Shown: one piece after another, positions 8,594 to 18,013 of the stretch
Numbering within the stretch: the stretch's first letter is position 1
How the letters are laid out: each line of letters starts with the position of its first letter
DNA from: Flavimobilis sp052324925
Lineage (GTDB): Bacteria > Actinomycetota > Actinomycetes > Actinomycetales > Cellulomonadaceae
Length of the DNA stretch: 64,000 nucleotides
Assembly (NCBI GenBank): GCA_052324925.1
Contig: JBQPRE010000001.1
Direction: 5' to 3' (one strand)
Notes under the pieces: generated by a model
What the model saw: the letters and a program-made list of their open reading frames with translations, nothing else
Databases searched by the model: none
What the model was told of the DNA's origin: nothing
Made by a program: the position numbers and the translations under genes

Positions 8594-10048
8594 ATGCCTT
8601 CGACGACGCCCACGCCCGTGCCCGCCCGCGTCAGCCTCGCCGACGCGAACCCGCCGATCGCCCTCGGCGCGCTCGACGGTCGGTACCGGCGCTCGGTCGC
8701 ACCCCTCGTCGACCACCTCTCCGAGGCCGCGCTCAACCGCGAGCGCCTCCACGTCGAGGTCGAGTGGCTCATCCACCTCACCGAGCAGCAGGTCGTCCCC
8801 GGCGCCCGCACGCTCACCGAGAACGACAAGGGCTACCTGCGCGCCATCGTCGCCGACTTCGGCGCCGCCGGGATCTCGGAGCTCGCCGAGATCGAACGAC
8901 AGACCGTCCACGACGTCAAGGCCGTCGAGTACTTCATCAAGCGCCGCATCGCCGCCGCCCCCGGCACGCTCGGGGACGACACCGCCCTGCCGTCCGTGAG
9001 CGAGCTCGTCCACTTCGCGTGCACGAGCGAGGACATCAACAACCTCTCGTACGCACTCATGGTCCAGGGCGCCGTCCGCGCCGTGTGGCTCCCCGCCGCC
9101 GACGCCCTCGTCGACCAGATCGTCGCCATGGCCCGCGAGCACGCGGACGTCCCGATGCTTGCGCGCACGCACGGCCAGCCCGCAACGCCGACGACCGTCG
9201 GCAAGGAGCTCGCCGTCCTGGCCCACCGCCTCCGCCGCCAGACGCGCCGCATCGACACCGCCGAGTACCTCGGCAAGCTCAACGGCGCGACCGGCACCTA
9301 CGGCGCGCACCTCGCAGCCGTTCCCGGAGCCGACTGGCCCGCGGTCTCCCAGAGCTTCGTCGAGCACCTCGGCCTCACGTGGAACCCCCTGACGACGCAG
9401 ATCGAGTCGCACGACTGGCAGGCCGAGCTCTACGCCGACATCGCACGCTTCAACCGCATCCTCCACAACCTCGCAACCGACGTGTGGACGTACATCTCCC
9501 TCGGCTTCTTCACCCAGATCCCCGTGCCCGGGGCGACCGGCTCCTCGACCATGCCGCACAAGGTCAACCCCATCCGCTTCGAGAACGCCGAGGCCAACCT
9601 CGAGATCTCGAACGCGCTTCTCGACACGCTCGCCGCAACCCTCGTCACAAGCCGCATGCAGCGCGACCTCACCGACTCCTCGACGCAGCGCAACATCGGC
9701 ACCGCATTCGGCCACTCCCTGCTCGCGATCGACAACGTCGCCCGCGGCCTCACCGCGCTCGCCGTCTCCGAGCCCACGCTGCTCGACGACCTCGACCACA
9801 ACTGGGAAGTCCTCGGCGAGGCCATCCAGTCCGCCATGCGCGCCGCCGGGGTTGCAGGCGTCACCGGCATGGAGAACCCCTACGAGCGGCTCAAGGAACT
9901 CACGCGCGGCCACCGCGTCACCGGCCCCGAGATGCGGGAGTTCATCGGGACGCTCGGCCTGCCGCGCGACGTCACCGAGCGGCTGCAGGCCATGACGCCG
10001 GCGTCCTACACCGGCATCGCCTCGAGCCTCGTCGAGCGCTACCTCTGA
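8594..10048 (+). CDS. purB: adenylosuccinate lyase
   Basis: A 484-residue lyase of the fumarase/aspartase superfamily, acting twice in purine synthesis (SAICAR cleavage and adenylosuccinate cleavage). The signature GSSTMPHKVNP is present. Its long form with the N-terminal LGALDGRY motif is the purB type common in actinobacteria. The ATG at 8594 is preceded at 6 bp by CAGGAT, so the message is probably leaderless; the open frame from 8504 has no support. No other pur genes lie nearby. A strong hairpin follows the stop. Confidence 0.95.
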   Translation: MPSTTPTPVPARVSLADANPPIALGALDGRYRRSVAPLVDHLSEAALNRERLHVEVEWLIHLTEQQVVPGARTLTENDKGYLRAIVADFGAAGISELAEIERQTVHDVKAVEYFIKRRIAAAPGTLGDDTALPSVSELVHFACTSEDINNLSYALMVQGAVRAVWLPAADALVDQIVAMAREHADVPMLARTHGQPATPTTVGKELAVLAHRLRRQTRRIDTAEYLGKLNGATGTYGAHLAAVPGADWPAVSQSFVEHLGLTWNPLTTQIESHDWQAELYADIARFNRILHNLATDVWTYISLGFFTQIPVPGATGSSTMPHKVNPIRFENAEANLEISNALLDTLAATLVTSRMQRDLTDSSTQRNIGTAFGHSLLAIDNVARGLTALAVSEPTLLDDLDHNWEVLGEAIQSAMRAAGVAGVTGMENPYERLKELTRGHRVTGPEMREFIGTLGLPRDVTERLQAMTPASYTGIASSLVERYL

Positions 10049-10053
10049 CGCCC

Positions 10054-10095
10054 ACGCGGGCGGCTCCGTCACCGCGGTGACGGAGCCGCCCGCGT
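10054..10095. terminator. bidirectional terminator between purB and ppx
   Basis: A near-perfect long palindrome: ACGCGGGCGGCTCCGTCACC pairs with the second arm ending GGAGCCGCCCGCGT. It fills the gap between two convergent stop codons, so it can serve both genes. Confidence 0.8.
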
Positions 10096-10096
10096 G

Positions 10097-11020
10097 TCAC
10101 AACGCGTCGGTGCGGCGCAGGATCGCGCCCTCACGCATCGCCCACGGGCAGATCTCGACCTCCGCGACCTTGAGGGCCCGCATCGCCTCCTCAGCGACGA
10201 TCGCGCCCCCGACGATCTGATACGTGCGCTCCGGAGTGATGCCCGGGAGCTCGGTACGACCCTGAGCCGTGAGCCGTGCCAGCCGCGGGACCCAATCGGC
10301 GAGCATGGAGCGGCGCAACCGCCAACGATCGTCGGGCCCTACCGCCTCGACCTGCATACCCGCGAGCCGCGCGAGCGAACGGAACGTCTTCGACGTCGCC
10401 ACGACGTGATCCGGCCGCGGACGCTCCTCAAGGGCGCCGAGCGCCTCCCCCAGGACACCGCGCGCGTAGCCGCGCAACGCGTCGACCTGCGCGGGCGTCG
10501 ACACGTCCGTGTCGAGGAACTGGATCGTCGACCGCCCCGCGCCGAGCGGCAGCGAGAACGCGATGTCAGGAACCTCGCCCTCCCCGTACGCAACCTCGAG
10601 CGAGCCGCCCCCGATGTCGAGCAGCAGGATCCGCCCGGCACCCCAGCCGTGCCAGCGCCGCGCCGCGAGGAACGTGAGCGCCGCCTCCTGCTCGCCCGAG
10701 AGGATGCCGATCGACTCCCCGAGGATCTCCTCGATCCGCGCGATGACCTCGCCACCGTTGGGTGCCTCGCGGATCGCCGACGTCACGAGGACAAGCAGCT
10801 CGGCGATCCCGCGCTCGCGCGCGAGCTCACGCCCGTCACGCACACCCGCCGCGATGAGCTCGATGCCCGCCTCGCCGATCGAGCCGTCGGGCTCGAGAAA
10901 ACGCATGAGCCGCACGACCGAGCGCCGGCTCGCCACCGGCACGTGCGGACGGCCGCGCTCGGCATCGACGACGAGCATGTGCACGGTGTTGGACCCGACG
11001 TCCAGGACTCCCAGCCTCAT
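10097..11020 (-). CDS. Ppx/GppA family phosphatase (exopolyphosphatase)
   Basis: A 307-residue ASKHA-fold enzyme. It has the DVGSNTVHMLV phosphate loop (7-17), catalytic-base candidate E85 in TSAIREA, and the LDIGGGSLEV loop in the second half. This is the short actinobacterial form without the C-terminal HD domain. It is expected to hydrolyse polyphosphate and/or (p)ppGpp; which one is not visible. A TAGCGT hexamer (11027-11032) 6 bp upstream of the ATG implies a leaderless transcript. Confidence 0.88.
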   Translation of the reverse strand: MRLGVLDVGSNTVHMLVVDAERGRPHVPVASRRSVVRLMRFLEPDGSIGEAGIELIAAGVRDGRELARERGIAELLVLVTSAIREAPNGGEVIARIEEILGESIGILSGEQEAALTFLAARRWHGWGAGRILLLDIGGGSLEVAYGEGEVPDIAFSLPLGAGRSTIQFLDTDVSTPAQVDALRGYARGVLGEALGALEERPRPDHVVATSKTFRSLARLAGMQVEAVGPDDRWRLRRSMLADWVPRLARLTAQGRTELPGITPERTYQIVGGAIVAEEAMRALKVAEVEICPWAMREGAILRRTDAL

Positions 11021-11046
11021 GGGGAGACGCTACAGGCGAAGCACCC

Positions 11047-12963
11047 TCAACGGCGGTTGATGACGGCCTTCGTGCGGCCCGAGCCCTTCTTGACGATCTT
11101 GCCCTTCGCGAACGACTGCGTGCACACGCGCTTGGAACCCTTGCCCTTGCACGTGCGGTCGCTCGTCGGCAGCCCGAGCTTCTTCTGAGACTTGAGGAAG
11201 ACCGTCCGGAAGTGGCCCGTCACCGCGACCGTGTCACGACCCGTGCGCGAGACGAGCGTGGCCTTGGCGAACTCCTGTCGGCACGTGTTGACGCCCTTGC
11301 GCTTGGTGCACCTGGTCGCGGCCTTCGCGTAGCCGTAGTTGCGGCCCGCCTTGCGCTGCGCGTTCCACTCGGCGCCGATCCGGCCGTTGGCGTGCTGGAC
11401 CCCGTACTTGGGGTGCGACGTGACCACGCCCTTGCTGAAGTCCTGGCGGCACCACTTGCCACCCGTCACCTTCGCGCACTTGCGAGCCGATGCGGGCCAA
11501 CCGAGCGATCCGCTGCGCCCGCCCTTGCGCACCCAACGCTTCGAGAAGTCACCCGTCACCGCGTGTGTTCCATACGTCGGCTGCGTCGCCGCGTAGCCGC
11601 CCTGGAACTTCTGCGTGCACGACCGACCAGACTTCGTGCAGCGCTGCTCGGCACGCGGCATGCCCAGCGCTCCGTTGCGCCCGCCTGCCTTGACCCATGC
11701 AGAGGCGAGCCGGCCGAGGACGACGCGCGTGCCCGTCGTCGGTGACGTCGCACCGTAGCCGCCCGTGAACCTCTGCGTGCACCGACGGTCCTTGCCACAC
11801 CGCTGCGCGGCCTTCGGCCAGCCGAGCGCACTCGTCTGCGAGCCGAGGCGCACCCACTTCGTGCGGATCGCACCCCGGGCCATCGTGAAGCCCTTCGACC
11901 CCGACGACGCGATCGTGCCGCCCGCGAACGTCTGGACGCAGTAACGCGGCGACCCGGTGGTGCACCTGACGTTCGCGCGCTGCACCCCGAACGCGCCATC
12001 GACCCCACCCGTGCGCAGCCACGCCGACTGCACGGGACCCGTCACGCCGATCGTCGTCGAGCCGAACCATTGCGTGAACAAGCGCCAGAAGTTGCGGTTG
12101 CCGTAGGACGAGCACGCATCGCCCGTGCCCGAGAGGTTGCTCATCGCCGCGGCGTTGGGTGTGTACGGCGTGTAGTAGTAGAGGCCTGCCGTCGCCTTGT
12201 TGGCGATCTTCACGGTCTTGGTTCCACAGCTGAGCTTGGGGTGGTACTGGATCTCGTGCGTCTGGCCCGCGGGGCGCCAGCTGTAGATTCCGGGCTCATT
12301 GGCGTACCGCTGGTACTGGCGACCAGCCCCGTACACCTGGTTGAAGAAGCCCTCATTGGCAGGGTTGCAGCCACCCGAGTCGGGGCAGGCAAAGCCGGTC
12401 GCAGCGTCGTACTGGCGCTGCGTCGGCGCCTTCGCGGTCACGAGGCCCTGCTCCTTCTGCAGGAGCACGAGAAGCGACTTCGCGCTCACGCCGCACGCCT
12501 TGGCGACCTTGGCGATGACGGTCGAGGCACGCTCGTTCTTGCTGCCCCGGTAGGCGCGGCAGTAGCTGTTGGCCTTGACCGACGCCGTCGTCAGCCGGAA
12601 GTTCTTCAGGCACGTCGGCCCTGACGTGGCCGCGCAGTCCGGCACCTTGTCGACGAGGAACGACTGGATCTGCGACGCGCTGAGGTCGGCTCCCGCGAAG
12701 AACACGTCATCCGTGATGATGCGGCCCGCGTCGAAGCGGCCGAGGGGGGTCGAGACGACCTGGTCGTCGTCGGCTGCCCTCGCGACGGGCGTGACAGACG
12801 CCGCTGACGACGCTGCGGCCGGCGCAGCCTCGACGACGGGCACGCCGAGCCCCACGACGAGCGTCGCCCCGCACACGAGCGCGGTCATCCGCCTGGCGCG
12901 CCCGCGTGGGTCCTCAGCGGACGGCAGGGGTGTTGCGCGGGTGTGCCTCATCATTCGCCACAT
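11047..12963 (-). CDS. secreted LGFP-repeat protein with six cysteine-paired repeats
   Basis: A 638-residue exported protein. An N-terminal Arg-rich stretch and hydrophobic segment (about 26-50, MTALVCGATLVVGLGVPVV) form a signal sequence. Residues about 60-290 form a domain with a LLVLLQKEQGLV helix and several Cys, resembling actinobacterial haemagglutinin or lysozyme-like regions that precede LGFP repeats. The second half is six repeats of about 52-56 residues, each with the W/L-G-W/LGFP-like turn and two cysteines 5-9 residues apart just before a Q-x-F. LGFP repeats bind the cell wall in related proteins. The start at 12963 is the first ATG before the signal sequence; the frame extends to 13311 without support. 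Confidence 0.82.
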   Translation of the reverse strand: MWRMMRHTRATPLPSAEDPRGRARRMTALVCGATLVVGLGVPVVEAAPAAASSAASVTPVARAADDDQVVSTPLGRFDAGRIITDDVFFAGADLSASQIQSFLVDKVPDCAATSGPTCLKNFRLTTASVKANSYCRAYRGSKNERASTVIAKVAKACGVSAKSLLVLLQKEQGLVTAKAPTQRQYDAATGFACPDSGGCNPANEGFFNQVYGAGRQYQRYANEPGIYSWRPAGQTHEIQYHPKLSCGTKTVKIANKATAGLYYYTPYTPNAAAMSNLSGTGDACSSYGNRNFWRLFTQWFGSTTIGVTGPVQSAWLRTGGVDGAFGVQRANVRCTTGSPRYCVQTFAGGTIASSGSKGFTMARGAIRTKWVRLGSQTSALGWPKAAQRCGKDRRCTQRFTGGYGATSPTTGTRVVLGRLASAWVKAGGRNGALGMPRAEQRCTKSGRSCTQKFQGGYAATQPTYGTHAVTGDFSKRWVRKGGRSGSLGWPASARKCAKVTGGKWCRQDFSKGVVTSHPKYGVQHANGRIGAEWNAQRKAGRNYGYAKAATRCTKRKGVNTCRQEFAKATLVSRTGRDTVAVTGHFRTVFLKSQKKLGLPTSDRTCKGKGSKRVCTQSFAKGKIVKKGSGRTKAVINRR

Positions 12964-13111
12964 CGTGTGCTTCCGTCCCAGCGTCCTCGTCCGTGCGCGG
13001 CTGCCCGCCGTTGCGGAACCGTCGGCCGCCGCGTGCGGTGAGCGTCCGAGCGCGGCATCGTCGCGCCCGGCCCGACCACCGTACGACGCCCGCGCGCCGC
13101 GCGCACCCCCC

Positions 13112-14383
13112 TTATCGGGTGCGAGCAGCGACCGCCGCCTTGGCCGCGAGCAGCGCCGCGTGCCGGCGCGCGAACGCGGCACGACGTGCCGCACGCGCCG
13201 CCGCCTGCCCTGACGCTGGCGATCCGCAGGAGTCCGTCTCCGCCGCCGCCTCTGCCGCCTCGCGCTCGGCAGCTGCTGTGAGCTCGATCGCCACACCACG
13301 GACGAGCGCATCGATCGTGCGTCGCGACTCCCGCCGGGCGAGCTCGCTCAGCCCGTCAGCGACGAGCGCGTCGGCGTGCGCGACGGGCTCGGCGCCCGCC
13401 GCCGGTGCGTGCGCACCGATCGTCGCGAGGTCGAGGAGCATCACACCCTCGACATCGCCCACGGCCGCCTCGACATCGCGCCGCAGCGCCAGGTCGAGGA
13501 TGACGAGCGGTCGGCCGAGAGGGTCAGGCTCGTGTGCCCGCATCTCGGCGCGCTCGGTCGCTCTCTCGCGCGCTGCCGCGACCCCTGCGGCGTCGAGAAC
13601 ATGCCCGACGCGTCCCGAGCACGAGACGACGAGGTCGGCGTCCGCAACCGCCTCGACGAGTCCCTCCGCGCCGACCGCAACCGCACCTCGCGTCGCCGCA
13701 AAGTCCTCCGCCCGGCCCGAACGCGAGTGCACGCGCACGTCGACGACGCCGCGACTACGGAGCGCGGCGAACGCGGCACCCGCATACGAACCCGTGCCGA
13801 CAAGGACGGCTCGGACCTGCCGCCACGGCGGCAGGTTGAGACCGGCAAGATCGAGGCCGACACCGACGACGGACCGGCCGACCGCACCCAGGCCCGTCGC
13901 CGACTCGACGCGCCGCGACGTGCGCGACGCCTGCTGGAAGAGAAGATCGAGCGCGGGGGTCGACGTGCCGAGCTCACGAGCCCGCACCGCCGCGCGTCGC
14001 ACCTGGCCCGCGATCTCACGTTCGCCCACGACCATCGACTCGAGGCCCGCCGCGACGCGCAGCAGATGTTGTGCTGCGTCCTCGGCGGACCGGCGGGTGA
14101 GCGCGGACGCGACCTCCGAGCTGCCGAGGCCCGTCGCAGACGCGACGACCTGCTCGACCCGCTCGGCCGCAGCACCGGCGTCGGACGCGTCGACGTAGAC
14201 CTCGACCCGGTTGCAGGTCGTGAGAACGACCGCGCCGTGGACATCGACCGACCGCGCGGGTGCAGACCTCGCCGGGGCTGGCGCGACGATGTCGAGCGCG
14301 AGCCCCGGGCCCACCGAACCGAGCTTCTCGAGCAGATCGAGATCAAGGTCGTGGTGCGACGCGGAGAAGGACCAGATGTTCAC
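13112..14383 (-). CDS. hemA: glutamyl-tRNA reductase
   Basis: A 423-residue NADPH enzyme making glutamate-1-semialdehyde from Glu-tRNA, the first committed step of C5-pathway tetrapyrrole synthesis. The catalytic cysteine is C57 in LTTCNRVE. The GLESMVVGEREI motif and the NADP-binding VLVGTGSYAG are present, and a C-terminal Ala/Arg-rich dimerisation helix ends the protein. It diverges from hemE with about 50 bp between starts, so the rate-limiting step can be regulated together with the rest of the cluster. The TAA stop is unusual here. Confidence 0.93.
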   Translation of the reverse strand: MNIWSFSASHHDLDLDLLEKLGSVGPGLALDIVAPAPARSAPARSVDVHGAVVLTTCNRVEVYVDASDAGAAAERVEQVVASATGLGSSEVASALTRRSAEDAAQHLLRVAAGLESMVVGEREIAGQVRRAAVRARELGTSTPALDLLFQQASRTSRRVESATGLGAVGRSVVGVGLDLAGLNLPPWRQVRAVLVGTGSYAGAAFAALRSRGVVDVRVHSRSGRAEDFAATRGAVAVGAEGLVEAVADADLVVSCSGRVGHVLDAAGVAAARERATERAEMRAHEPDPLGRPLVILDLALRRDVEAAVGDVEGVMLLDLATIGAHAPAAGAEPVAHADALVADGLSELARRESRRTIDALVRGVAIELTAAAEREAAEAAAETDSCGSPASGQAAARAARRAAFARRHAALLAAKAAVAARTR

Positions 14384-14433
14384 GGTGAGAATGATTCAAC
14401 CATCCACAGGAATCCACGGCACAATCGTTCTTG

Positions 14434-15549
14434 ATGAATCTCACCACACACCCGCTTTCTGACGGGACGACATCTTCCTCGCGCATTGTGCGCGCATTCC
14501 TCGGCGATCGACCGGAGGTCACACCAGTCTGGTTTATGCGCCAGGCCGGGCGTTCCTTGCCGGAATATCGCCTGATTCGCGAAGGCACCGGGATGATCGA
14601 GTCGTGCCTCCGCCCCGACCTCGCGGCAGAGATCACGCTCCAGCCCGTCCGACGCCACCACGTCGACGCCGCCGTGTTCTTCTCGGACATCGTCGTACCC
14701 CTCCGGCTCGCCGGCGTCGACGTCGACATCGCCCCGGGCGTCGGGCCCGTGCTGGGAGCCCCCATCCGCACAGCCGACGACATCGCACGCCTCGAAGAGC
14801 TCCACCTCGACGACGCAGCGCTCGCGCCCATCAGGGAAGCCGTCGAGCTCTCGGTCGCTGGCCTCGCCGCCGAGCCCGGAGCAAGCGGCGAGGGCGACAC
14901 CCCACTCATCGGGTTCGGCGGCGCACCCTTCACCCTGGCCGCCTACCTCGTCGAGGGCCGGCCCTCGCGCGACCACCTCGCGGCCCGCGCGCTCATGCAT
15001 GCCGACCCCGACCTGTGGGCACGCCTGCTCACGTGGTGTGCGCAGGCCACCTCCGACTTCCTCGTCGCGCAGGTGCGCTCCGGCGCAAGCGCCGTCCAGC
15101 TCTTCGACTCGTGGGCGGGGTCGCTCTCGCTCGCGGCCTACGAACGTTCAGTCGCGCCGTTCTCGCGCCTCGCCCTCGAGGCAGTCCACGCGCTCGACGT
15201 CGGCGGCCGCGCGGTTCCCGTCGTCCACTTCGGCACCGGGACCGGGCACCTCCTGGGAGCCATGCGGGCCGTGGGCGCCGACGTCGTCGGCGTCGACCAC
15301 CGGACGCCGCTCAGCGAAGCCTCCGCCCAGCTGGGCCACGCCACCCCGCTCCAGGGGAACATCGACCCTTCCTACCTGTTCACACCTCGTGCAACGCTCG
15401 ACGCACACGTCCACGACGTGCTGCGCAGCGGCCTCGCCGCACCCGCGCACGTCGTCAACCTCGGCCACGGCGTCCCGCCCGACGCCGACCCCGACGTCCT
15501 CACGGGCGTCGTCCGCACGGTCCACGCTTGGCAGCCGGAGGCGTCATGA
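14434..15549 (+). CDS. hemE: uroporphyrinogen decarboxylase
   Basis: A 371-residue enzyme that removes four carboxyls from uroporphyrinogen III to give coproporphyrinogen III. It has the PVWFMRQAGRSLPEYR signature near residue 30 and the YLVEG region. No Shine-Dalgarno is visible. CACAAT (14420-14425) lies 8 bp before the ATG, so the message may be leaderless; an in-frame TTG at 14431 is the alternative start. It is the first gene of the haem operon, and its stop overlaps the start of cgoX as ATGA. Confidence 0.93.
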   Translation: MNLTTHPLSDGTTSSSRIVRAFLGDRPEVTPVWFMRQAGRSLPEYRLIREGTGMIESCLRPDLAAEITLQPVRRHHVDAAVFFSDIVVPLRLAGVDVDIAPGVGPVLGAPIRTADDIARLEELHLDDAALAPIREAVELSVAGLAAEPGASGEGDTPLIGFGGAPFTLAAYLVEGRPSRDHLAARALMHADPDLWARLLTWCAQATSDFLVAQVRSGASAVQLFDSWAGSLSLAAYERSVAPFSRLALEAVHALDVGGRAVPVVHFGTGTGHLLGAMRAVGADVVGVDHRTPLSEASAQLGHATPLQGNIDPSYLFTPRATLDAHVHDVLRSGLAAPAHVVNLGHGVPPDADPDVLTGVVRTVHAWQPEAS

Positions 15550-17042
15550 CCCGCACGATCGTCGTCGGCGCAGGAGTCGCGGGCCTCACGGCCGCGCGGG
15601 ACCTCGCCCGCGCCGGTCACGACGTCACCGTGCTCGAGGCGTCGCCCCACCTAGGTGGGTGCGTCGGGCCGCTCGTCGTCACGCGCGGCGGGATCGACCG
15701 TGCCGAGCCGCAGTGCCCGGCCGACTCCCCGTTCGAGAGCGTGACGCTCGACGCAGGTGCGGAGTCCTTCGCGACCCGGTCGACGGCCGTGGCCGAGCTC
15801 CTCGGCGAGCTGGGACTCACGGACGACATCGTCCAGCCAGCGTCAGCGCCCGCCTGGGTGCGGACGCCGGACGCCCTCATGCCGCTGCCCCGCTCAGGCA
15901 TCCTCGGAATTCCCGGCGACCTCGACGACATCAGGCGTCTGCTCGGCACGCGGGCATGGCTGCGCGCACGCCTCGACGCGGCGCTTCCCGCGTCCGTCGG
16001 CACGGGTGGCGACGCCGTCTCCGTCGGCCACCTCGTGCGCGCACGACTCGGCGTCGACGTCCTGCGCGCGCTCGTCGCCCCAGTCGCAGGCGGCGTCCAC
16101 TCCGCATCGCCCGACCTCCTCGACGTCGACGCTGTCGCGCCCGGGCTGCGCGACGGCGTGGCGCGCCACGGCTCGCTCATCGCAGCCGCCGCGGCCGCCC
16201 GGGCCGCCGCCCCCGCAGGGTCCGCGGTCGCCGGCCTGCGCGGCGGGATGCACCGCCTCGTCGCGGCGCTCGTCACCGACCTCGCCTCGATGGGCGTCGA
16301 GATCCGACGCTCGACACGCGTCGAACGTCTTGAACGTCTTGGCTCTGCCTGGCGCGTCCACAGCCTCGGGCCCGCACGTCCCGGGACGTTCGAAGATGCC
16401 GTCGGCGCGCACGCCGCCCAGACCGAGGACGCCGACGGCGTCGTGCTCGCCGCGAGCGCGGCCGAGGCCGCACGGCTCCTCACCGGGCACGTGCCCACCG
16501 ACGTGCTGCCACCCACACCCGGCGGACACGTGAGCATCGTGACCCTCGTCCTCGCCGACGCACGGCTCGACGCCGCCCCACGCGGCACGGGAGTGCTCGT
16601 CGCGTCGGGCGTCAACCCAGCGCACGGCGTACGCGCCAAGGCCCTCACCCACTCGAGCGCGAAGTGGGCGTGGGTGCGCGACGCGCTGCCCGACGGGCAC
16701 CACGCCGTGCGCCTCTCGTACGGACGCCTCGGCGGCGATCCCGACCCCGGTGACGCGTCCGCGACGTCGCTCGAACGCACCGCGCTGCACGACGCAGGCC
16801 AGCTGCTCGGCGTGCCGCTCACCCCCGCGCAGGTCGTCGGCACACGGGTCGTGCGGTTCTCGGCGGGCATGCCGTTCGCGGCCCTCGGGCACGCAGCGCG
16901 CGTCACGCGGCTTCGGGGTGCTCTCGAGGTCGTGGCTGGGCTCAGCGTCACGGGCGCATGGGTGGCTGGGACCGGCCTCGCCTCCGTCGTCGCCGACGCG
17001 CGGCGGGTCGGCCGCGAGCTTCACGGCACCGCCCACCGCTGA
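15546..17042 (+). CDS. cgoX: coproporphyrinogen III / protoporphyrinogen oxidase
   Basis: A 498-residue FAD-dependent oxidase of the HemY/HemG type. The N-terminal Rossmann motif VVGAGVAGLTAARD and an ExSxHLGG FAD segment are clear, and a second FAD motif (GAWVAGTGL) sits at the C-terminus. Because chdC and a coproporphyrin-type ferrochelatase follow directly, the likely reaction is coproporphyrinogen III to coproporphyrin III. The start at 15546 overlaps hemE's stop; the same frame is open much further upstream inside hemE, but that is antifunctional shadow. Confidence 0.9.
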   Translation: MTRTIVVGAGVAGLTAARDLARAGHDVTVLEASPHLGGCVGPLVVTRGGIDRAEPQCPADSPFESVTLDAGAESFATRSTAVAELLGELGLTDDIVQPASAPAWVRTPDALMPLPRSGILGIPGDLDDIRRLLGTRAWLRARLDAALPASVGTGGDAVSVGHLVRARLGVDVLRALVAPVAGGVHSASPDLLDVDAVAPGLRDGVARHGSLIAAAAAARAAAPAGSAVAGLRGGMHRLVAALVTDLASMGVEIRRSTRVERLERLGSAWRVHSLGPARPGTFEDAVGAHAAQTEDADGVVLAASAAEAARLLTGHVPTDVLPPTPGGHVSIVTLVLADARLDAAPRGTGVLVASGVNPAHGVRAKALTHSSAKWAWVRDALPDGHHAVRLSYGRLGGDPDPGDASATSLERTALHDAGQLLGVPLTPAQVVGTRVVRFSAGMPFAALGHAARVTRLRGALEVVAGLSVTGAWVAGTGLASVVADARRVGRELHGTAHR

Positions 17043-17227
17043 TCCCTTCACCTCTCGAAACGCGCGACAGGGACGTGCTCGACCCTCATTGCCGCGAGCC
17101 CCCTCCCGGGAGTGAATTCACGCAGGTTTGATGAACAATCGTCATGACAAATCGCCAGATCGACCTCACATGGCGACAGCGTCGCAGCATTTCCCCTTGA
17201 GCCCCACCGGGGACCACAATCGACTGC
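17043..17227 (+). promoter_or_regulatory. gap before chdC with possible internal promoter
   Basis: This is the only sizeable gap (185 bp) in the haem operon. CACAAT at 17215-17220 lies 7 bp before the chdC ATG, matching the element in front of hemE, which suggests a second leaderless promoter. A related ACAATCG also occurs near 17132. No good -35 is visible. Confidence 0.35.
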
Positions 17228-18013
17228 ATGAGCCACGACGCGTACGGCACCCCCACGTCCGAGCACGACGGCCCCGAGCCCGTCGCCTACACACTCTGGG
17301 CCGTCCTGCGACGCGACCTCGCCGCCGAGCCGCTCCTCACGCGACTCCTCGGCGACGAGGTCGACGCGACCGCAACCTCGGTCCCCCAGGACACGCTCGT
17401 CGAGCTGCTCGAGGCAGCGTCGTCCGACCTGGGCGAGCTCGCCGACGACCTGCCCGAGGGCGTGACCCTCCGCGGCCTCTACGACACCTCCGGCCTGCGC
17501 GCCGACGCCGACGTCATGGTGTGGCTCACGGGCGACACCGCCGAGAGCCTCCAGGCCGCGCTCCGCACCCTGCGCACGTCCGTCCTCCTCGGCGACCTCC
17601 TTCCCGTGTGGAACGCCCTCGGCGTCCACCGACCCGCCGAGTTCACCGCGCGCCACCTGCCCGCGTTCATGCGGGGCGCGGAGCCCAAGGACTGGCTCAC
17701 CGTCTACCCGTTCGTGCGCTCCTACGAGTGGTACCTCCTGCCCGAGGAGGAGCGACGCGCGATGCTCTCCGACCACGGGCTCAAGGGTCGCGAGTTCCCC
17801 CAGGTGCTCTCCAACACCGTCTCCGCGTTCTCGCTCGGCGACTACGAGTGGCTCCTCGGGCTCGAGGCCGACGAGCTCACCGACCTCGTCGACCTCATGC
17901 GTCGCCTGCGCTACACCGAAGCCCGCCGCCACGTGCGCGACGAGCTGCCCTTCTACACCGGCCGCCGCGTGAGCATCGAGCGTCTCGCTGCAATCCTCCT
18001 GGACGTCGCATGA
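17228..18013 (+). CDS. chdC: coproheme decarboxylase (HemQ)
   Basis: A 261-residue chlorite-dismutase-fold enzyme that oxidatively decarboxylates coproheme III to haem b. The actinobacterial hallmark YPFVRSYEWYLLP (160-172) provides the catalytic tyrosine (Y160 by family position), and RRAMLSDHG places the proximal haem-ligand candidate at H183. Its presence fixes the pathway as coproporphyrin-dependent. The stop overlaps the ferrochelatase start as ATGA. Confidence 0.93.
   Translation: MSHDAYGTPTSEHDGPEPVAYTLWAVLRRDLAAEPLLTRLLGDEVDATATSVPQDTLVELLEAASSDLGELADDLPEGVTLRGLYDTSGLRADADVMVWLTGDTAESLQAALRTLRTSVLLGDLLPVWNALGVHRPAEFTARHLPAFMRGAEPKDWLTVYPFVRSYEWYLLPEEERRAMLSDHGLKGREFPQVLSNTVSAFSLGDYEWLLGLEADELTDLVDLMRRLRYTEARRHVRDELPFYTGRRVSIERLAAILLDVA

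Noticed and set aside
14604..15545. N-terminal extension of cgoX
   Set aside because: The frame stays open inside hemE, but the Rossmann motif begins right after ATG 15546, which overlaps the hemE stop as in the other operon junctions.
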